Origin: Novosphingobium sp. JCM 18896
GTDB lineage: Bacteria > Pseudomonadota > Alphaproteobacteria > Sphingomonadales > Sphingomonadaceae
Length of the DNA stretch: 64,000 nucleotides
NCBI RefSeq assembly: GCF_025938095.1
Contig: NZ_JAPCZF010000011.1
Location: 43,340 to 107,339, forward strand
Direction: 5' to 3'
The notes beneath the pieces are model-generated. The model did no database searches, had not been told where the DNA came from, and worked only from the letters and a program-made list of their open reading frames with translations. The translations under genes and the position numbers were made by a program. The stretch's first letter is position 1. The number at the start of each line of letters is the position of its first letter. This document shows positions 35,404 through 43,571 of this stretch, in pieces.

Positions 35404-36513
35404 TCAGGCGTCTTGGCCGATCGGCTCTGGACCCCCGGGTCGCAGGCTTGGGTTGCCACGCGCGGCTCTTGCCTCGGTCATTGCCTGCCAGCCCGCGAGA
35501 AACAGCGCGGCCGCCATGGGGCCAACGACGATGCCGCTCAGGCCCATCGCCTCGATCCCTCCAAGCGTCGTCACGAGGACGAGCCAGTCGGGCACGCCCG
35601 TCTCTCGCCCGACGAGGAGTGGTCGCAGGATGTTGTCGGCAAGCCCGATAACGATAACACCCGAGGCAACCACGACGGCGGCCTGCCAATAGGCATCCGT
35701 CGCAAGCAGGTAGAGCGCGACGGGGCCCCACACGATGGTGGGACCAATCGCGGGCAAGAGGGCGGCGATCGCCATCAGCACACCCCAGAGCAACGCGGCT
35801 GGAAGTCCCACGATCGCGAAGGTGACGGCGCCAAGTGCGCCCTGCGCCGCAGCGACCAGTCCTGATCCCTTAATCGTTGCGCGGGCAACCGTGACGAATC
35901 GATCCGCGAGAAGCTCCGATACCCTTTCGTCGAGCGGTAGGGCTGCGACAACCGCGGGGCCGATCTTGCGACCGTCGCGCAGCAAGAAGAAGGTCACATA
36001 TAGGCCGACGCCAAAAGTCAGCAAGAAGCCGGCTGCATTGGCCCCAATCGACAAGGCGTGGCGGGCGATCACGCTAACGCTTTGGGTGAGCGCCTGCGAT
36101 AAACGTTGTTGAGCCCGCTCGAAGCTGCCAAAGCCCCAAGTGTTGACGAGCTGACGCAGACGATCGGGCAGCGCATCGTGCACCTGGCGGAAATACTGGC
36201 CAAAATCGATCTGACCGGAGCGCAACTGCTGATAGACGCCGGCGGCCTGGTCGACGACCATGCTGGCGATTACGAGTAGCGGAATGACGACGGCCACCGT
36301 CAGGATCAGCATCGTCAGACCAGCGGCCAGACTCTCCCGCTCGGGCCATCTGCGCAGCAGCCGATCGAATATCGGTTGAAACAAGATCGCTGTGAGCGTC
36401 GCCCATAGCAGCGCGCCAAGAAATCCCGATACGATGACAATAAGCCCGGCGGTGATCAGCGTGAGGAACACGGTCATCCCGCCGCGTTCAAGTCCGGCCT
36501 TGGAAGGCATCAT
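35404..36513 (-). CDS. AI-2E family transporter (PerM-like)
   Basis: 369 residues with about eight hydrophobic segments in the 2+1+5 layout of the family. The conserved GLYVTFFLLRDGRKIG loop follows the third group, and late blocks ALLPAIGPTIVWGP and ADNILRPLLVG are typical. Members export quorum-sensing signals or sodium in different bacteria; the substrate here is unknown. AAGGAT lies seven bases before the ATG at 36513. It is alone, with no quorum-sensing gene nearby. Confidence 0.88.
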   Translation of the reverse strand: MMPSKAGLERGGMTVFLTLITAGLIVIVSGFLGALLWATLTAILFQPIFDRLLRRWPERESLAAGLTMLILTVAVVIPLLVIASMVVDQAAGVYQQLRSGQIDFGQYFRQVHDALPDRLRQLVNTWGFGSFERAQQRLSQALTQSVSVIARHALSIGANAAGFLLTFGVGLYVTFFLLRDGRKIGPAVVAALPLDERVSELLADRFVTVARATIKGSGLVAAAQGALGAVTFAIVGLPAALLWGVLMAIAALLPAIGPTIVWGPVALYLLATDAYWQAAVVVASGVIVIGLADNILRPLLVGRETGVPDWLVLVTTLGGIEAMGLSGIVVGPMAAALFLAGWQAMTEARAARGNPSLRPGGPEPIGQDA

Positions 36514-36680
36514 CGGTGAAATCCTTTTTTGGCGAAGCTGGCGGTCAGAGATTGCCAACCGCGCGCTCGCGGCAGTGCGTCGACACCTCTGCCATCGAGG
36601 GGAGGCTGATACCCGCGCCGCGCGAACTCCTGCCGTGACGGGGCTGGGTCGGCGCCAGCTTCAAGAGTGGCAGGTATAGG

Positions 36681-36714
36681 GCGAGGGAGCGGCGGGATTA
36701 CGCCACTCCCTCGC
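36681..36714 (-). terminator. Strong hairpin after the outer-membrane protein gene
   Basis: GCGAGGGAG (36681-36689) pairs with CTCCCTCGC (36706-36714). An inner GGCG/CGCC stem lies around a short loop. It sits 56 bases after the stop of the gene at 36770-37603. No T tract is evident. Confidence 0.5.
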
Positions 36715-36769
36715 ATCCGCCGAGCTTCGCTTCCCCTACGTGCCTCGACGGAAAATCAGTCAGAGCTGA

Positions 36770-37603
36770 TTAGAATTGCAGGCTCACCGAGGCCCGCAGC
36801 GAGTGGTAGTCGAAATCGGTGTCGGAGGGACGAATGTTCGTGCCGCCCGACTGGATGAGGAACGGGTTCGTCGCGGGCGCAGTGCCCTGGCCAACCGCGA
36901 CGCTATACTTGTTGTCGCGGTGACGGTTGTAGAGATATTCGAGACCAAGGCTGATATTGTCCGTCAGCATGATCTCGGCGCCGCCGCCGGCCTGCCAGCC
37001 CCAGACGTACTTGCCGTCATTGACCTCGGCGAAGCTGTTGGCGGTGTTGGTCGTGCCGAAGCTGTGATCGATCTTGGCATAGCTGCCGCCGCCCGTGGCG
37101 TAGAACAGCGCCCCGCCGCCCGGAGTGAAGCCAGCGCGTGCTCGCAGGGCAAAGGCATGGTCGAGGCGCCGACCGATCGTATAGCTGGCAGGCGTCGTGC
37201 TGAACCCTGAGGTGAAGTCGCGGGAGTTGTTGCGGGTCACTTCGAACAGGCCGCCGACGACGAAGTCGCCATTGCGCATGTCGTATCCGATGCGCCCGCC
37301 GTACTCGACCCGGTCACGATCCTTCGCGCAGCCGCCGGCAGGGATCGACCCATTCGCGGCGCCATTGCAGAACCCGGATGCGAAGGCATTGGCGCCCGCT
37401 GCGGTCGCGACCGTGTCACCGTAGGTGCCGTCGCGATTGGTGTCGAAGACGAGCGTATCGGCGCGGTCGTTGCCCTGCGCTGCGATGCCGGCGACGCCCG
37501 AAATGTAGAGGCCATCGAAATGGCTTTCGCGGTCTTGCGCAAAAACGGGCGTAGCCGAAGCCGCCACGGCAACCGCCGCGGAAATCAGATGATTGAATTT
37601 CAT
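36770..37603 (-). CDS. Outer-membrane beta-barrel protein (porin family)
   Basis: 277 residues. Signal peptide MKFNHLISAAVAVAASATPVFA is cut before QDRESHFDG. The barrel strands alternate hydrophobic residues with GxG turns (YGGRIGYDMRNGDFVVGGLFEV, in two strands; GWQAGGGAEIMLTDNISLGLEYLY near the end). It ends SLRASVSLQF, with the C-terminal Phe signature. The insertion CNGAANGSIPAGGCAKDRD holds two Cys that may form a disulphide. AAGGAC precedes the ATG at 37603. It fits the Omp25/OmpW-like opacity family by layout. Confidence 0.85.
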   Translation of the reverse strand: MKFNHLISAAVAVAASATPVFAQDRESHFDGLYISGVAGIAAQGNDRADTLVFDTNRDGTYGDTVATAAGANAFASGFCNGAANGSIPAGGCAKDRDRVEYGGRIGYDMRNGDFVVGGLFEVTRNNSRDFTSGFSTTPASYTIGRRLDHAFALRARAGFTPGGGALFYATGGGSYAKIDHSFGTTNTANSFAEVNDGKYVWGWQAGGGAEIMLTDNISLGLEYLYNRHRDNKYSVAVGQGTAPATNPFLIQSGGTNIRPSDTDFDYHSLRASVSLQF

Positions 37604-37866
37604 GAAGTTGGAAGTCCTTATCGACACGCCGGACCGACCGCCGCGTCGATGACAGAATTCCGAACTCCCCCAACAGTTTCTAATCTATGTTAATTTTGCG
37701 ATTCTGTGTCCTCATGGCCACAGGTGGCGGACAGATATGGCTCCCATCAAGGTCTGCAAATTTCAAACCGGTGACAAGGCTCAGCTTGCGCGGCTGAACC
37801 TAGGTCCGTCGTCGAGCACAGTTCGGATCGCCCCCCGATCGGCAGGAAGTGCGACTTGGCCACCGA

Positions 37867-39381
37867 TCAGAAATCTAGAGGCACGACGGAAATGGCCTTG
37901 AGGCCCGAGGGAAGCCAGTGCTGAACGAAGTCACCTCTCAACTGCCGCTTTATGCTCGTCTCGACTAAAGTGGAGCCAAAGCCGCGCCTCTCGCTCGGTT
38001 CATAGCGAGGTCCGCCGATTTCGGCCCAGGCGAGTTCGACCTCGTCATGGCGACGGGTGATCTCGAGGTCGACATGTCCGGCGTTATCGGAGAGGGCCCC
38101 GTATTTGACTGCATTAGTCGCCAACTCGTGGAACGTGAGCGCCAGCGGTGTCATGTAGCGCTCGGGAAGAGACAGATCGTCACCCCGGATCCGGATCCGG
38201 ACATCGCCCTCGCGTGTGTAAGCTGCGAACAACTCATTGAGCATTCCCTGGAGGGAGAATTGCGTGACGCCTTCCTGGGGGCGCATGTAATCGTACGCCC
38301 GGCCTAGTGCGGCGATCTGCGCGCTCATCTTCTCGCCGAAAGGCTTAAGGTCGGCTTCCTCTCTGGCTGACAACCGCACGAGCGACGCGACCACCATGAA
38401 AATGTTCTTGATCCGATGGCCGAGTTCCCGGGACAGAAGATCCTTCTGGTCCTGGAGGAGGCGCTGGTCGTGGATATCGGTACAGGTCCCGAACCAGCGG
38501 ACGATGTCTCCACCAGAATTGCGGATTGGCAGCGCCCGCCCGAGCGTCCAGCGAAATTCGCCATCATGGCGCCTCAAGCGATATTCGATCTCATAGGGAT
38601 CGCCGGTTTCGAGGGAATGCCGCCAGGTCTCCCATGCTCGCGCCTGATCCTCTGGATGAAACTGACCGTTCCAGCCCGAGCCGTCCGTTTCCCCGACAAC
38701 AGCCCCGGTGAATTCGTACCAACGCGCATTGTAATAGTCGTGGTAACCGTCTGGTCGGGTCGACCAGACCATTTGAGGCATCGTGTCGGCCAGCACACGA
38801 AACCGCTCCTCGCTCGCTGCAAGATCGGCTTGCACGGCGCCTTCCCAGGCTTCGTGCCGAAGCGTTGAACGCCGCTCCTCGAGGCGGCGCATGACGGCTT
38901 GGGCGAGGACGATCAAGCCCTCCTTCTGCAACGGCGTCAGCGAGGATCTGGGAAGCGGGGAGATCACGCAAAGCGAACCCAACGCTTCCCCCGACGACGA
39001 TACGAGGGGAGCGCCAGCGTAAAAGCGAATATGCGGTTCGCCCGTCACGAGGGGGTTGTCAAAAAAGCGATCGTCGGCCGCTGCGTTCGGCACTTCCATG
39101 ACCTGCTGCCCGACCATGGCATGAGCGCAAAACGACATGCTTCTTGGGGTTTCGGTAGCCTGCAAACCCGTCCGCGCGATGAAGCGCTGGCGAGCCGCTT
39201 CGACGATGCTGACAAGCGCAATCGGACAATCGCACAAACCCGAAGCAAAAGCGGTTATCCGCGCCAGCTCAGGATCGTCGATGAGATCGTCGAATCCATA
39301 GGCCGCGATCGCCTGGCCGCGTTTTTTTTCCGAGGATTCAGGAGACGTGGAGGCGCCTTCCTCGTTGCTGGCGGCCATCAA
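37867..39381 (-). CDS. HWE-family histidine kinase with GAF and PAS domains
   Basis: 504 residues, soluble. A GAF domain (about 40-170, RQRFIARTGLQATETPRSMSFCAHA) is followed by a PAS domain (about 190-310, MPQMVWSTRPDGYHDYYNARWYE) and the kinase core. The phospho-His lies in ELGHRIKN, the N box is HELATNAVKYGAL, and the WAE motif gives the HWE family name. Kinases of this type often feed the alphaproteobacterial general stress response through PhyR-like receivers. It faces the LOV kinase gene across 250 bases. The signal is unknown. Confidence 0.9.
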   Translation of the reverse strand: MMAASNEEGASTSPESSEKKRGQAIAAYGFDDLIDDPELARITAFASGLCDCPIALVSIVEAARQRFIARTGLQATETPRSMSFCAHAMVGQQVMEVPNAAADDRFFDNPLVTGEPHIRFYAGAPLVSSSGEALGSLCVISPLPRSSLTPLQKEGLIVLAQAVMRRLEERRSTLRHEAWEGAVQADLAASEERFRVLADTMPQMVWSTRPDGYHDYYNARWYEFTGAVVGETDGSGWNGQFHPEDQARAWETWRHSLETGDPYEIEYRLRRHDGEFRWTLGRALPIRNSGGDIVRWFGTCTDIHDQRLLQDQKDLLSRELGHRIKNIFMVVASLVRLSAREEADLKPFGEKMSAQIAALGRAYDYMRPQEGVTQFSLQGMLNELFAAYTREGDVRIRIRGDDLSLPERYMTPLALTFHELATNAVKYGALSDNAGHVDLEITRRHDEVELAWAEIGGPRYEPSERRGFGSTLVETSIKRQLRGDFVQHWLPSGLKAISVVPLDF

Positions 39382-39568
39382 GGAAGCATCCGCCGCGATG
39401 GCAGCAGGAATGGCAATCCGTTCATATCAGGGATCCTAATCCGCCAGAACCGGCGGAACGTTTGCAGGAGCGTCCTGCAAATCGCGTCCAGCGCTACTAC
39501 GATCCATCACCCAGCGCCATCGGCGATTGCGAACTCAAGCATGGTCCCACTGGATCGTCAAATAAAGC

Positions 39569-39594
39569 GGAACGCGGTCGAGGCTGACGAGTTC
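39569..39594 (+). promoter_or_regulatory. Candidate EcfG-type (general stress) promoter of the LOV kinase
   Basis: GGAAC (39569-39573) is followed after 16-17 bases by AGTTC. The EcfG consensus is GGAAC-N16/17-CGTT, so the -10 is off by one base. It lies about 40 bases ahead of the LOV kinase ATG. Confidence 0.3.
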
Positions 39595-39631
39595 AACACC
39601 CTGCCGCCGCGAGGGCGCAAGGATTTGGACA

Positions 39632-40735
39632 ATGCGCGAACGCGACGACTGGCATCTGACGGACGACATCCAGCACGAGGCGGGACCGGGCGACCCCTTT
39701 GCCGCGGCCGTCCGCGCGACGCGGATGCCGATGGTGATCACCAATCCTTCTTTGCCGGACAACCCGATCGTCTTTTGCAACGAAGCCTTCCAGCAGCTGA
39801 CCGGCTATTCGCGCGAGGAGATCGTCGGACGTAATTGCCGCTTCCTGCAAGGCCCCGACACTGACCCCACTGCGGTTTGCCAAATCCGACAGGCGATCGA
39901 GGGAGGGCAAGATATCGCTATCGAGCTCCTCAATTATCGAAAAGATGGATCGACCTTCTGGAACGCGCTGTACCTCAGCCCCGTGCGCAATGATCGCGGA
40001 GACATCGATTTCTTTTTCGCATCGCAGCTCGATGTCACCGACCGGGTCAACGAGAATTCGGCCATGGCTCGGCAGAAGGCGGAGGTGGAACGCGAGGTCG
40101 AACGGCGGACCGCAGATCTCCAGGCCGCTCTCGAAGCAAAGACCATGCTGCTTCATGAGGTCGATCACCGGGTAAAGAACAACCTGACAATGATTGGGTC
40201 GTTGCTGCGCCTTCAGGCCAGGACCATCAAGGAACCTGACACCGCCGCAAAGCTCCAGGCGATGCTCGAGCGGGTCGACGCGCTCGCGACAGTCCATCGG
40301 CGATTGTACCAGTCCAACGACATCACGCATTTCGATCTCGGCGCCTTCGCCGAGAACCTTCTATCGGACGTTCTGGGCGCAAGCGGTCGCGACGACCTCG
40401 CTCTCGAAACCGATATAGAAGCGGTGGAAATTCCCTCGTCGGCGGCCGCGCCGATGGGGTTGGTGCTCAACGAGTTGCTCACCAACGCCATCAAGCACGC
40501 ATACTCCAACGGCCGCCAAGGAAAGCTCACAGTCAAGGTCAAGCGAAAGAGTGACGACGTGATCGTTCGCGTCCAAGACGATGGTCCAGGTTTGCCAGAT
40601 GGACAGGCGCCGAGTGGAGGCCTGGGAACGGCAGTCGTCGAAAGGCTCGCCAAGCAGTTGCATGCCACAGTAACATGGGCTGATGCGAGGCCGGGCACGC
40701 TAGCGACGGTCGTCGCGCGGATCGATGCGCTATGA
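39632..40735 (+). CDS. LOV-domain blue-light histidine kinase
   Basis: 367 residues. The LOV domain (about 24-140) has the flavin-binding motif GRNCRFLQG; C69 forms the photo-adduct. The FFASQLDVTD strand ends the domain. A coiled-coil linker leads to a HisKA_2 kinase core with H179 in HEVDHRVKNN, the N box NELLTNAIKHAY and DDGPGLP. Light should switch autophosphorylation. The receiver gene overlaps its stop by four bases (ATGA). The opposite HWE kinase suggests a joint light/stress input. Confidence 0.94.
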   Translation: MRERDDWHLTDDIQHEAGPGDPFAAAVRATRMPMVITNPSLPDNPIVFCNEAFQQLTGYSREEIVGRNCRFLQGPDTDPTAVCQIRQAIEGGQDIAIELLNYRKDGSTFWNALYLSPVRNDRGDIDFFFASQLDVTDRVNENSAMARQKAEVEREVERRTADLQAALEAKTMLLHEVDHRVKNNLTMIGSLLRLQARTIKEPDTAAKLQAMLERVDALATVHRRLYQSNDITHFDLGAFAENLLSDVLGASGRDDLALETDIEAVEIPSSAAAPMGLVLNELLTNAIKHAYSNGRQGKLTVKVKRKSDDVIVRVQDDGPGLPDGQAPSGGLGTAVVERLAKQLHATVTWADARPGTLATVVARIDAL

Positions 40736-41181
40736 AGAGGCCCCAAGCGCCACTCGACGTCCTGATCGTCGAAGACGAGGCGCTCCTCGTCATGGACATC
40801 GAGGACATGATTTCGGACGCCGGACACAATGTCGTCTCGGACGGCGCCTCGCTCTATGACGTCGAGGCGCTGCCGGACGATTTGGACCCGGACCTGGCTT
40901 TCGTCGATCTTCAGCTTGCTCGTGGTACAAGCGGCCTGGACGTCTGCCGCTTGATCCGCACGCGCTGGCCAAAAACGTTCGTCGTGTTCGTGACGGCGAA
41001 TCCAAAGAAGATTCCAGAGGACTTCTGCGGAGCTCACGGTGTGATCCCCAAGCCATTTTCGCGCAATGGCTTGCTCAGCGCGATGCGATATATCGAGGAA
41101 GGGGTCTGCGATCCTCCCCCGACTTCTCCCGCGCCGGCGAGCTTCGTCGCCTCGCCAGCTTTTGCGGCCTCCTGGGCGTGA
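40732..41181 (+). CDS. Single-domain response regulator partner of the LOV kinase
   Basis: 149 residues. The receiver covers residues 8-125: IVEDEALL acidic pair, phospho-Asp in FVDLQLARG, and FVTANPKK with KPFS for the conserved Thr and Lys. The FVTAN form is near the FATGUY-type receivers of alphaproteobacteria. A Pro/Ala tail of 25 residues follows. It overlaps the LOV kinase by four bases, so it is almost surely the phosphate target. With no output domain it probably signals by protein contact or drains phosphate. Confidence 0.9.
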   Translation: MKRPQAPLDVLIVEDEALLVMDIEDMISDAGHNVVSDGASLYDVEALPDDLDPDLAFVDLQLARGTSGLDVCRLIRTRWPKTFVVFVTANPKKIPEDFCGAHGVIPKPFSRNGLLSAMRYIEEGVCDPPPTSPAPASFVASPAFAASWA

Positions 41182-41373
41182 GGGGAAGGGCAGTTTCAAG
41201 TATGGCTACCCATGCGCTCCGAGTGAGGGGCGCCAGCCATGCGAGCGCCTCTGATCCGAGATCAGGGAGCCGTTCAATGATCAATCAGGCCTCGTCACAT
41301 TTGGCCGAAAAGCAGGGGGCACGTCACGGTCGGCCGACTATGGCAGGCGAGGCAGAGCCCGCCCGTTTATGAC

Positions 41374-41808
41374 TCACTCCACGAGACGCAGGCGTGCGAG
41401 CCCAAGACGTTTGTCGCTCTCGGTTGCCGCATCCAATGCCTCTTCCATTTTGCTCAATCCCTGCGTTGTCAGGCTGAGGATACGTCGACGCCGATCTTTC
41501 TTGTCGCGGCGGCGTTCGATCAGACCTTCGGCTTCCAGAACTCCGATCCACCGAAGCACGGTGGTCGGCGGTGAGCTGGAGATGGCGCACACCTGGAAAA
41601 CACAGGTCTCGCTGGCGTGACGTTGGATGTAGAGCTCCAGCAAAATGTCCCACGCAGGATTATGAAAAAGTGGAGACGCAAACACGCGATCCCGAGCGCG
41701 ACGGGCTGCGGTCCAGGCTAGGGCGATTGTCTGCCTCCCTGGTGCTGAATTGCAGTCTGAGGAAGCTCCAGTCTGGATGTCATCTAGTTCAGCTCGAATG
41801 GCGTCCAT
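41374..41808 (-). CDS. MarR-like winged helix regulator
   Basis: 144 residues. Helices AWDILLELYIQR and CVFQVCAISSSPPTTVLRWIGVLEAEGLIERRRDKKDRRRRILSLT (in parts) give the recognition helix and the basic wing typical of MarR. Dimer helices flank both ends. MarR proteins are dimers that bind palindromes and release them on binding small ligands. A perfect 14-base palindrome lies 30 bases upstream of its start and is the likely self-operator. No obvious target gene is adjacent, so its regulon may be elsewhere. Confidence 0.85.
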   Translation of the reverse strand: MDAIRAELDDIQTGASSDCNSAPGRQTIALAWTAARRARDRVFASPLFHNPAWDILLELYIQRHASETCVFQVCAISSSPPTTVLRWIGVLEAEGLIERRRDKKDRRRRILSLTTQGLSKMEEALDAATESDKRLGLARLRLVE

Positions 41809-41837
41809 ATCCTGCCTCGTAAGTCCCCAAATGAAAG

Positions 41838-41851
41838 CTAACCTAGGTTAG
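41838..41851. promoter_or_regulatory. Perfect palindrome upstream of the MarR gene (likely operator)
   Basis: CTAACCTAGGTTAG is a perfect 14-base palindrome, 30 bases before the MarR start. Position and symmetry fit a dimer-binding self-operator. A one-mismatch copy is at 13283-13296. Confidence 0.65.
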
Positions 41852-42095
41852 GTAACGAGCCACGGCCGATTACCTCGAATATGGATATATTCGTCATGTC
41901 GGCTCACAATGGGAACCGAGCGATGGCAACGACTTCTGGTGCGGCACGCGGTGTCGCGGGCGCGCGCCGCTCCGACAAAGCGACCCTAAGGCCGCCCCGC
42001 GACCAGAGCCTTATCAGCAGTCGTCGTTCGGCGGGGGGCTGGGGGATGCTGTCAATCGCCGGGTTTGACCGTTGAGGCTCTTAGGTTGAGCGCCG

Positions 42096-42308
42096 TCACG
42101 TTGCCTCGGGAATCACATACCATTGCCCACTAATCGTACGGATCAGAGAATTGGCACGACCGCCGGTTTCGGTCTCCAGCCGGTAGCGATCCTGATCAGC
42201 ATGGCGTGCAAGCCAATCTCTTGCCCAATTGAAAGCTGAAAATTCCGTCTTGATGTCATCAGCACGCGCCGCAACCACGCCATCTTTATCACGTAAAATG
42301 TAGCGCAT
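42096..42308 (-). CDS. Small hypothetical protein
   Basis: 70 residues from the ATG at 42308, with GGAG nine bases upstream. The sequence starts MRYILRDKDGVVAARADD and has FNWARDWLARHADQD and a C-terminal strand SGQWYVIPEAT. It is compact and well formed, but no family is recognised. The region upstream is the most AT-rich of the window and may hold its promoter. A seven-base hairpin GGCGCAA/TTGCGCC lies at 42408-42429. Confidence 0.55.
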   Translation of the reverse strand: MRYILRDKDGVVAARADDIKTEFSAFNWARDWLARHADQDRYRLETETGGRANSLIRTISGQWYVIPEAT

Positions 42309-42696
42309 TGGTGAATACTCCATCTATGATTTTGATGTTTTGAATATACTACTTAAAAGCGGCGGCGCTGATATTAGAGAAAGTCTTAGCGGAATTAATA
42401 AATTAGAGGCGCAAGATTTAGATTGCGCCGAAGTGGCCGCGGGTGGATAGGGGCGTCGGATAACAGGCGCGGCACTGTAGACGCAGGCCAGTTGATCGTC
42501 AGAAATCTGGACGGATCGGAATGCGGCGAGATTTTCGCGCCGCCGTGGCCCAGAAATACCAATGTCACTGCAAGCCACGCGCGAGACCGTAGCCCTGCCA
42601 GCTGAACCGCAGCGGAGTGGCGGTACGTTGTTCGGGAAGATTTGGATCTCCACGGTTCTCAGGTCGTGGCAATTGTGACGATGACGTATCGGAAGG
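42309..42696. other. Intergenic stretch of about 390 bases with AT-rich part and hairpin
   Basis: Bases 42320-42420 are clearly AT-richer than their surroundings. Next to them is the perfect stem GGCGCAA (42408-42414) / TTGCGCC (42423-42429). No gene was recognised. It could be a terminator for the minus-strand small gene at 42697-42933 or a regulatory leader. Confidence 0.4.
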
Positions 42697-42933
42697 TTAT
42701 GGCGGGCCCTCTGAGGTGTCTCGACCTCCATCGAGGTCACGTATTGCCGTCGGAATCTCGTCGACCGGAACCGCGCGCTTCGCGCCACGCGGCTTTCTCA
42801 GCGCCGGCTGGTCGCGCCTCTCGGATCGATTGGGCGCCCAGGATGCGAGAATGGCGCGCATCACTTCCGGCTCTAGGCTGGGGTTTCGCGCACCATCGAA
42901 GGGATGAAGAAAACGGGAAAATGGCTGCGACAT
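42697..42933 (-). CDS. Small chaperone-linked protein (paralogue of the gene at 9600-9812)
   Basis: 78 residues. The core FDGARNPSLEPEVMRAILASWAPN matches the hsp20-linked protein at 9600-9812 (shared LEPEV-RAILASWA), and the C-terminal helix IPTAIRDLD aligns too. AAGGAGG stands seven bases before the ATG at 42933, an excellent ribosome site. It diverges from groES, whose CIRCE lies 130 bases away, so the two may share heat-shock control. Function is unknown, but linkage to chaperone genes at two loci is striking. Confidence 0.75.
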   Translation of the reverse strand: MSQPFSRFLHPFDGARNPSLEPEVMRAILASWAPNRSERRDQPALRKPRGAKRAVPVDEIPTAIRDLDGGRDTSEGPP

Positions 42934-43061
42934 GGCCGTGCCTCCTTCCTTATGTCGCTCCAGTCATGCGCGGGGCTTAGTCCGTGCGGGTCCAGATTTT
43001 GGTTGGACTTTGAGTCGCGTCAAGAGGATTCTTGCGTCCTAACCCACTGATAAGGAGGGAC

Positions 43062-43088
43062 TTGGCACTCGCTCGCAGCGAGTGCCAA
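43062..43088. promoter_or_regulatory. CIRCE element (HrcA operator) upstream of groESL
   Basis: TTGGCACTC (43062-43070), nine-base spacer, GAGTGCCAA (43080-43088): a perfect inverted repeat one base per arm from the consensus TTAGCACTC-N9-GAGTGCTAA. HrcA would bind here and repress groESL without stress. Confidence 0.95.
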
Positions 43089-43105
43089 TTTTTTTCACTC
43101 ACCCT

Positions 43106-43132
43106 CTTGATCACCAAAATCGGTTTTCATAT
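43106..43132 (+). promoter_or_regulatory. Candidate RpoH promoter of groESL
   Basis: CTTGAT (43106-43111) and, after 16 bases, CATAT (43128-43132) match the alphaproteobacterial RpoH pattern. It lies between CIRCE and the groES start. Dual control by HrcA and RpoH is known in this class. Confidence 0.5.
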
Positions 43133-43200
43133 TTTTGCCGCGCTCCTCGCTGACATGGCGAGGAGATCATCACATCATGTTTTGCATCTGGAGGTTATGC

Positions 43201-43515
43201 ATGCATTTCCGCCCCTTGCACGACCGTGTGGTCGTCCGTCGCATTGAAGCCGAGGAAAAGACCTCGGGCGGCATCATCATCCCCGACACCGCCAAGGAAA
43301 AGCCGCAGGAAGGCGAAGTGGTCGCCGTCGGCCCAGGCGCGCGTGACGATGCTGGTCAGCTCGTCGAGCTCACGCTGAAAACGGGTGATCGGGTTCTTTT
43401 CGGCAAATGGTCGGGCACGGAAGTCAAGATCGACGGCGAGGACCTGCTCATCATGAAAGAAACGGATGTCCTCGGCGTGATCGAGGCGCCGGTCGAGCTC
43501 AAGCAGGCCGCATAG
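43201..43515 (+). CDS. groES: Co-chaperonin GroES
   Basis: 104 residues. It begins MHFRPLHDRVVVRRIEAEEK, the standard GroES opening, and the mobile loop TSGGIIIPDTAKEKPQEG contacts GroEL. The roof and base strands GEVVAVGPGARD and GDRVLFGKWSGTEVKIDGEDLLIMKE are intact. It forms the heptameric lid of the GroEL cage. GGAGG is seven bases before the ATG at 43201; longer upstream starts are not conserved. GroEL follows after 56 bases. Confidence 0.97.
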   Translation: MHFRPLHDRVVVRRIEAEEKTSGGIIIPDTAKEKPQEGEVVAVGPGARDDAGQLVELTLKTGDRVLFGKWSGTEVKIDGEDLLIMKETDVLGVIEAPVELKQAA

Positions 43516-43571
43516 GCGCGACTGCCATCACTTGAACATTCAGGAAGGAAATCGAGAAAGGAGTTTTGGCA

